From: JAEUUM01 sp038326165
GTDB lineage: Bacteria > Bacteroidota > Bacteroidia > Chitinophagales > Saprospiraceae
DNA length: 47,977 nucleotides
NCBI GenBank assembly: GCA_038326165.1
Contig: JBBQJT010000022.1
Coordinates: 1 to 47,977, forward strand
Reading direction: 5' to 3'
The notes below the pieces were generated by a model. The model did not search any database. It was not told where the DNA came from and was given only the letters and a program-made list of their open reading frames with translations. Shown one piece after another: positions 44,399 to 47,977 of the stretch; positions within the stretch are counted from its first letter, which is position 1, and each line of letters opens with the position of its first letter. The position numbers and the translations under genes are program-made.

Positions 44399-44427
44399 CC
44401 GATTGTTAATAATCAAAAAAATAATTT

Positions 44428-44844
44428 ATGAAAAAACAATTGATGTTTACTTGTTTGGTGTTGGTCTTTATGGCTTTTTGTGCACAGTCTTTTGCAATGG
44501 TAGGAACTTCAACTTCAGTTGCAACCAATAAGATTGAAAACGCTAGTTGGATTCAAAAAATCACAACTACAGTTAAATCTGTTGCTACTTCGGCGCTTAG
44601 TTTTGCTAAAAATGCAATTTCTGGTGATGATAAGTCTCTAATTGGTGCATTGATTTGCTTTTTCTTGGGCGGATTTGGAATTCACCGTGTTTATCTGGGA
44701 AGCAAGCCAATCATTGTCCTTTGGTACATCCTTACACTAGGTGGTATATTCGGATTAATTCCATTGATTGACTTTATTAGATTGTTAATGGGCCAAGCTG
44801 ACCACTATCAAGGCAACGATTCTCTATTTGCTTGTTTTAGCTAA
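44428..44844 (+). CDS. TM2-domain protein with signal peptide
   Basis: 138 residues. Signal peptide of about 23 residues (ending QSFA), a short Ser/Thr/Lys-rich linker, and a TM2 domain at about 70-125: LIGALICFFLGGFGIHRVYLG, then VLWYILTLGGIFGLIPLIDFIRLL. The two helices joined by a short loop with GxHRxYxG define the family. Function of bacterial TM2 proteins is not established. Monocistronic with a strong terminator. Confidence 0.9.
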   Translation: MKKQLMFTCLVLVFMAFCAQSFAMVGTSTSVATNKIENASWIQKITTTVKSVATSALSFAKNAISGDDKSLIGALICFFLGGFGIHRVYLGSKPIIVLWYILTLGGIFGLIPLIDFIRLLMGQADHYQGNDSLFACFS

Positions 44845-44861
44845 ATCTTTCAAGAGAACAC

Positions 44862-44900
44862 AAAAAAAGTCTGCAGGAAATTCTTGCAGACTTTTTTTTT
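44862..44900 (+). terminator. Terminator of the TM2 gene
   Basis: AAGTCTGCA/TGCAGACTT (9 bp, extended by A/T pairs) followed by a run of T. It may also work in the minus direction because of the flanking A run. Confidence 0.9.
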
Positions 44901-44993
44901 GGATTTTTGTGAAGTTAAGGGCCTGATGTGTTTGTATATGGAAATCATAACCGTACAATAAGTTGATTTTAAACCTTTTTAATCAGATCAAAA

Positions 44994-45413
44994 TTAACTG
45001 GCTTCAAATCCTATTTCACGATGTTTCCCATCACAATATGGCTTATTGGCGCTAGCTCCGCATCTGCAGAGTGATACCTTGCCTTCATGAACCTTAGTCG
45101 TTCCATCTGGAAGCGTAACGGTAACATTTCCTTGGCAAAGGATCGGTCCGTTGGGTACAATCTTCATTTCAAATTCTGCTTGTGGTGTTTCTGACATTTT
45201 TTCTTGGTTATTGTGATTAAATGATAGTGCCCCTGACGGGCAATTATTGATTTGTTGTATTATTTCTTCTGTTGTTGCTCCATCCATTTTAATCCATGGT
45301 TTTTCATGGGGATTAAAAACACTTCCTAATTCCAACCAGCATTTCTTGGAGTGAATACACAAATTTGGCTTCCAATCTAAGGTTATTTGTTGATTTGAGT
45401 ATTGCTTGACCAT
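44994..45413 (-). CDS. Divergent 4Fe-4S domain fused to CDGSH iron-sulfur domain
   Basis: 139 residues from ATG 45413 (an in-frame upstream start at 45458 adds a non-homologous N-terminus). The N-terminal part is a divergent single-cluster 4Fe-4S domain (Fer4_19 type) with C19, C25 and C58 (CIHSKKC, then NNCPSGALSF). The C-terminal part is a CDGSH [2Fe-2S] domain with ligands C116, C118, C127 and H131 (CRCGASANKPYCDGKH). The classic Ser in CDGSH is Lys here. Both domains are redox or cluster-transfer units; partner unknown. Probably cytoplasmic. Confidence 0.9.
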   Translation of the reverse strand: MVKQYSNQQITLDWKPNLCIHSKKCWLELGSVFNPHEKPWIKMDGATTEEIIQQINNCPSGALSFNHNNQEKMSETPQAEFEMKIVPNGPILCQGNVTVTLPDGTTKVHEGKVSLCRCGASANKPYCDGKHREIGFEAS

Positions 45414-45517
45414 TGTGGTTAAATTTAATTTAGGCTCTAAGATATGAACCCCATCCAATTATTGCAAACATCTATCAAGCTAAAAAGTGAAAAGCACTCA
45501 AATTAAATTTAAGTTGA

Positions 45518-46117
45518 TTATTGGCGAATGAAATCCAACTCTGTATTGGTTGAAAGGCGTACAATGGATGCACCACTCTGTTTTGAATTGTCCATTTGAC
45601 GGTATTTCACAACATAATCGACCGAACTGATGATCTGAGGGTTTATATAGGAGAAGTTTTCTGGTGAACCCATCCCTGAAAAATTGGCTGAACTTGCAAC
45701 AATTGGTATCCCGCATTCCCATATAATTTCTTTTAGGAATTCATTGATTGTAACACGAATAGCAATACTTTGATCTTCGGCTGCAACACTCGGTGCCAAG
45801 TTCTTGTATTCAGGGTAAATAACGTTCATAGGCCGCTTATGATAAGTAAGTAAAGTCTCCAAGCGCGGATGCAATACTGAAACATAATTTTTCAACATTT
45901 CAATACTCTCAACTACTACAACTAAACCAGAGTTATTGACCTTACGTTTAATTTCTTTGATTCTTTCAACTGCCAATGGATTGGTAGCATCGCAACACAA
46001 AGCCCATACAGTGTCAGTGGGAGCCAATACAATTCCCCCCTTTTCAATAAAAGATGCAATAAGTTTAATTTCCTCTCGTTCTGAAAACATAAACTTTTGA
46101 ACGATTTTGTCTTTCAT
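45518..46117 (-). CDS. Threonylcarbamoyl-AMP synthase, YrdC/Sua5 family
   Basis: YrdC-fold protein that makes threonylcarbamoyl-AMP from Thr, bicarbonate and ATP, the first step of t6A37 formation on tRNA. 199 residues, short form (no Sua5 C-terminal domain). Visible motifs: GIVLAPTDTVWALCCDATN, IKRKVNNSGLVVVV (ATP/bicarbonate region), SIAIRV and PIVASSANFSG. The usual KRP-type motif is altered to KRK-VNNSG, so the assignment to TsaC rather than a YrdC-like paralogue is not certain. Divergent from the PKD-domain gene, 83 nt apart. Confidence 0.85.
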   Translation of the reverse strand: MKDKIVQKFMFSEREEIKLIASFIEKGGIVLAPTDTVWALCCDATNPLAVERIKEIKRKVNNSGLVVVVESIEMLKNYVSVLHPRLETLLTYHKRPMNVIYPEYKNLAPSVAAEDQSIAIRVTINEFLKEIIWECGIPIVASSANFSGMGSPENFSYINPQIISSVDYVVKYRQMDNSKQSGASIVRLSTNTELDFIRQ

Positions 46118-46200
46118 AAGTTGTTTAGAGTTGTAACTTTATAAAGCTTTGTTAACAAAACGCACTCTGCCTTGCATAAAATTAGCTTGAAAAAACGTAC

Positions 46201-47977
46201 ATGAAAACAACATATTGGCTCTTTATCATTCTGGCTTCTGCCTGTTGCCTGCCCAATGCGCATGCAAAGCACATTATTGGTGGGGTGATGTCCTATGAAT
46301 GTTTGGGCAATGATAATTACAAATTTACACTCAAAATTTACAGAGATTGTGGAAGCGATGGAGCTCAATTTGATGATCCAGCTGAAATAGCAGTTTACAG
46401 GTGCGGCACATCTATTTCTTGTGTCAATTTGGGTCAAAATGATGCCTATTTAACTTTGAATGTCAACTTGATGGAAAAATCAAATATTTTGCCACCTGAT
46501 TATCCATGTTTGACAGTGCCTCCAACGGTTTGTGTCGAGGAGGGCATTTATACATTTACCATAAAATTACCCAAAAGCCCGGAAATATATCATGTAATCT
46601 ATCAACGTTGCTGTAGAAACAATTCCATAAATAACATTGTTGACCCGTCTAACACTGGGGCTACTTTTGGCATTGAATTACTTCCAGCTGCACAGAATGC
46701 GTGCAACAATTCACCTGAGTTTTCATTTTTTCCACCTACCTTAATTTGCGCAAATGAAGCTTTAGAATTTGATCATTCAGCCAAAGATAAAGATGGAGAT
46801 CAGCTGGTTTATGAATTTTGTCATCCACTTGAAGGCGGAGGACCATTGGGAACTCAAGGTAGTCCTGGCAATCCAAATAGTTGTAATGGTGTTGTACCAT
46901 CTCCTCCATGTGCACCTCCCTATTCCAATGTAAATTTTATAATTCCAAGTTACTCATTTGATCAACCTCTAGGAATCAATTCACCAATGAGTGTGGATCC
47001 AAGTACTGGTTTACTCACAGCCAATCCCACACAACTTGGGCAATTCGTAGTGGGTGTATGTGTAAGTGAATACCGCAATGGAGTATTGTTGAGTAAAGTG
47101 CGACGCGACTTTCAATTCAATGTTGCCAATTGCGCACCAAAGTTATTTGCACAAATCCAGAATGATAAAATCATTGGAGTTCAACAGTATGTGGTCAATT
47201 CATGCGGAAACAAAACCGTTAATTTTATCAATCAAAGCTTCCCCACTTCCAACATTTTTGATTACGAATGGAAGTTCGCTGATGGCACACCGAATATTTT
47301 AAATAGTGTAAATGCATCGATAACCTTCAGTGATGTAGGAACTTACAAAGGCACAATGGTCATTAACCCAGGCACCACCTGCGCTGATACTGCCAACATT
47401 TTTGTCAATGTTTATCCTGACATTAACGCTGACTTTACATTTACCTATGATATTTGTACAGCGGGTCCAGTGCAGTACACAGACCTGTCCATTGCAGAAG
47501 TAGGCAGCACTCAAAACTGGAAATGGGATTTCAGTGATGGCGGATTAAGCAATACTCAAAATCCTATTCATGAATTTGTAACGCCAGGAAAATTTCCAGT
47601 TGAATTGCTGGTAAGTGATTTTAATGGCTGCAAAGACAGCATAACCAAAACAATTGAATACTTCCCTGCACCACCTATTGTTGTCATTGCTCCTTCCAAA
47701 TTTGTAGGCTGCATACCGGCTGATATATTTTTCAATAACCTTTCTAAACCCATCAACGATGAATATTCAATTGTCTGGGATTTTGGTGATGGAAGCACGG
47801 TAGATGAGCTGAGCCCCAATCATTTGTACACAGTATCTGGGACATATACTGTAACTGTTAATATTACTTCGCCACTAGGATGTAAAGTAAGTGGTGTCTT
47901 TAAGAATTTGATCAAAATTGAACCGAGCCCTATTGCTCAGTTTACCTTTGACCCAAGTGATCCATCCATTTTGAACC
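46201..47977 (+). CDS. Secreted PKD-domain protein, 3' end beyond the window
   Basis: The reading frame from ATG 46201 is open to the last base (592 complete codons, no stop), so the gene is truncated by the window edge. Signal peptide about 1-22 (CLPNAHA). The N-terminal 330 residues are cysteine-rich with no assigned family. At least three PKD domains follow: YEWKFADGTPN near 356, WKWDFSDGGLSN near 440, and IVWDFGDGSTVDELS near 524. Such proteins are usually type IX-secreted surface adhesins or gliding-associated proteins; the C-terminal sorting domain would lie off-window. Confidence 0.9.
   Translation, partial: MKTTYWLFIILASACCLPNAHAKHIIGGVMSYECLGNDNYKFTLKIYRDCGSDGAQFDDPAEIAVYRCGTSISCVNLGQNDAYLTLNVNLMEKSNILPPDYPCLTVPPTVCVEEGIYTFTIKLPKSPEIYHVIYQRCCRNNSINNIVDPSNTGATFGIELLPAAQNACNNSPEFSFFPPTLICANEALEFDHSAKDKDGDQLVYEFCHPLEGGGPLGTQGSPGNPNSCNGVVPSPPCAPPYSNVNFIIPSYSFDQPLGINSPMSVDPSTGLLTANPTQLGQFVVGVCVSEYRNGVLLSKVRRDFQFNVANCAPKLFAQIQNDKIIGVQQYVVNSCGNKTVNFINQSFPTSNIFDYEWKFADGTPNILNSVNASITFSDVGTYKGTMVINPGTTCADTANIFVNVYPDINADFTFTYDICTAGPVQYTDLSIAEVGSTQNWKWDFSDGGLSNTQNPIHEFVTPGKFPVELLVSDFNGCKDSITKTIEYFPAPPIVVIAPSKFVGCIPADIFFNNLSKPINDEYSIVWDFGDGSTVDELSPNHLYTVSGTYTVTVNITSPLGCKVSGVFKNLIKIEPSPIAQFTFDPSDPSILN

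Noticed and set aside
46114..46437. 107-residue frame on the minus strand
   Set aside because: It is antisense to the open PKD-domain reading frame and resembles no family.

Overview
The window looks like chromosomal DNA of a member of the phylum Bacteroidota. Saprospiria or Chitinophagia fit best, but the class is inferred from gene content only. The evidence is low GC, Bacteroidota promoters (TTG or TTTG, about 20 nt, then TAnnTTTG), families largely confined to this phylum (DUF5606, DUF2490, DUF6340, TIGR02757, a 5'-nucleotidase split over two genes, a fused E1 alpha/beta dehydrogenase), VCBS/ASPIC and PKD surface proteins, and weak or absent Shine-Dalgarno sequences. Most of the window is ordinary core genome. 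I see no CRISPR array, transposase, prophage or rRNA.

Layout. 1-865: a gene-free AT-rich end with inverted repeats, then tRNA-Pro and tRNA-Ser with their own promoter and terminator (minus strand). 866-9824, mostly minus: dnaA; a membrane protein plus the split 5'-nucleotidase; an A-type Fe-S carrier on plus; TIGR02757, a glycosyltransferase and DUF5606; the fused 2-oxoacid dehydrogenase E1; a GlsB-type membrane protein. 10049-15744, plus: histone-deacetylase-like enzyme, priA, then an amino-acid permease with a dimethylargininase-like enzyme. 15842-19845: a DtxR-family regulator divergent from a TonB receptor whose promoter carries a DtxR-like box, then a DUF2490 protein. 19948-25363: alpha/beta hydrolase lipoprotein, a di-iron membrane oxygenase plus lysoplasmalogenase pair, threonine aldolase (minus) and a DUF6340 lipoprotein. 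25644-28645, minus: a compact three-gene operon of unknown secreted or cell-surface proteins in which two of three genes are interrupted. 28945-35378: OmpA-family protein, AI-2E family permease, queG, an intergenic candidate structured RNA, pbpC. 35631-46117: NlpE-like lipoprotein, tRNA-Ser with a duplicated 3' end, glycosyltransferase, Omp85-like barrel, VCBS/ASPIC lipoprotein, an unknown conserved protein, rpsP with a long acidic repeat tail, a TM2 protein, a Fer4/CDGSH protein and a YrdC/Sua5 enzyme. 46201 to the end: an incomplete secreted PKD-domain protein.

The most interesting points are: (i) the 25.6-28.6 kb operon with an HExxH-motif protein broken by a frameshift, a second protein broken by one in-frame TAA, and a SprB-repeat-like secreted protein; (ii) a DtxR-type operator inside the TonB receptor promoter; (iii) an alkylglycerol-monooxygenase-like gene overlapping a lysoplasmalogenase gene, suggesting ether-lipid turnover; (iv) a hairpin-rich, terminator-ended intergenic segment before pbpC; (v) a 37-bp duplication of the tRNA-Ser 3' end; (vi) two promoters placed so close to their start codons that leaderless mRNAs are likely. 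No complete, clearly new multi-gene system is demonstrated. The broken secreted operon is the best candidate for something undescribed. All family calls rest on reading motifs by eye, without database searches.
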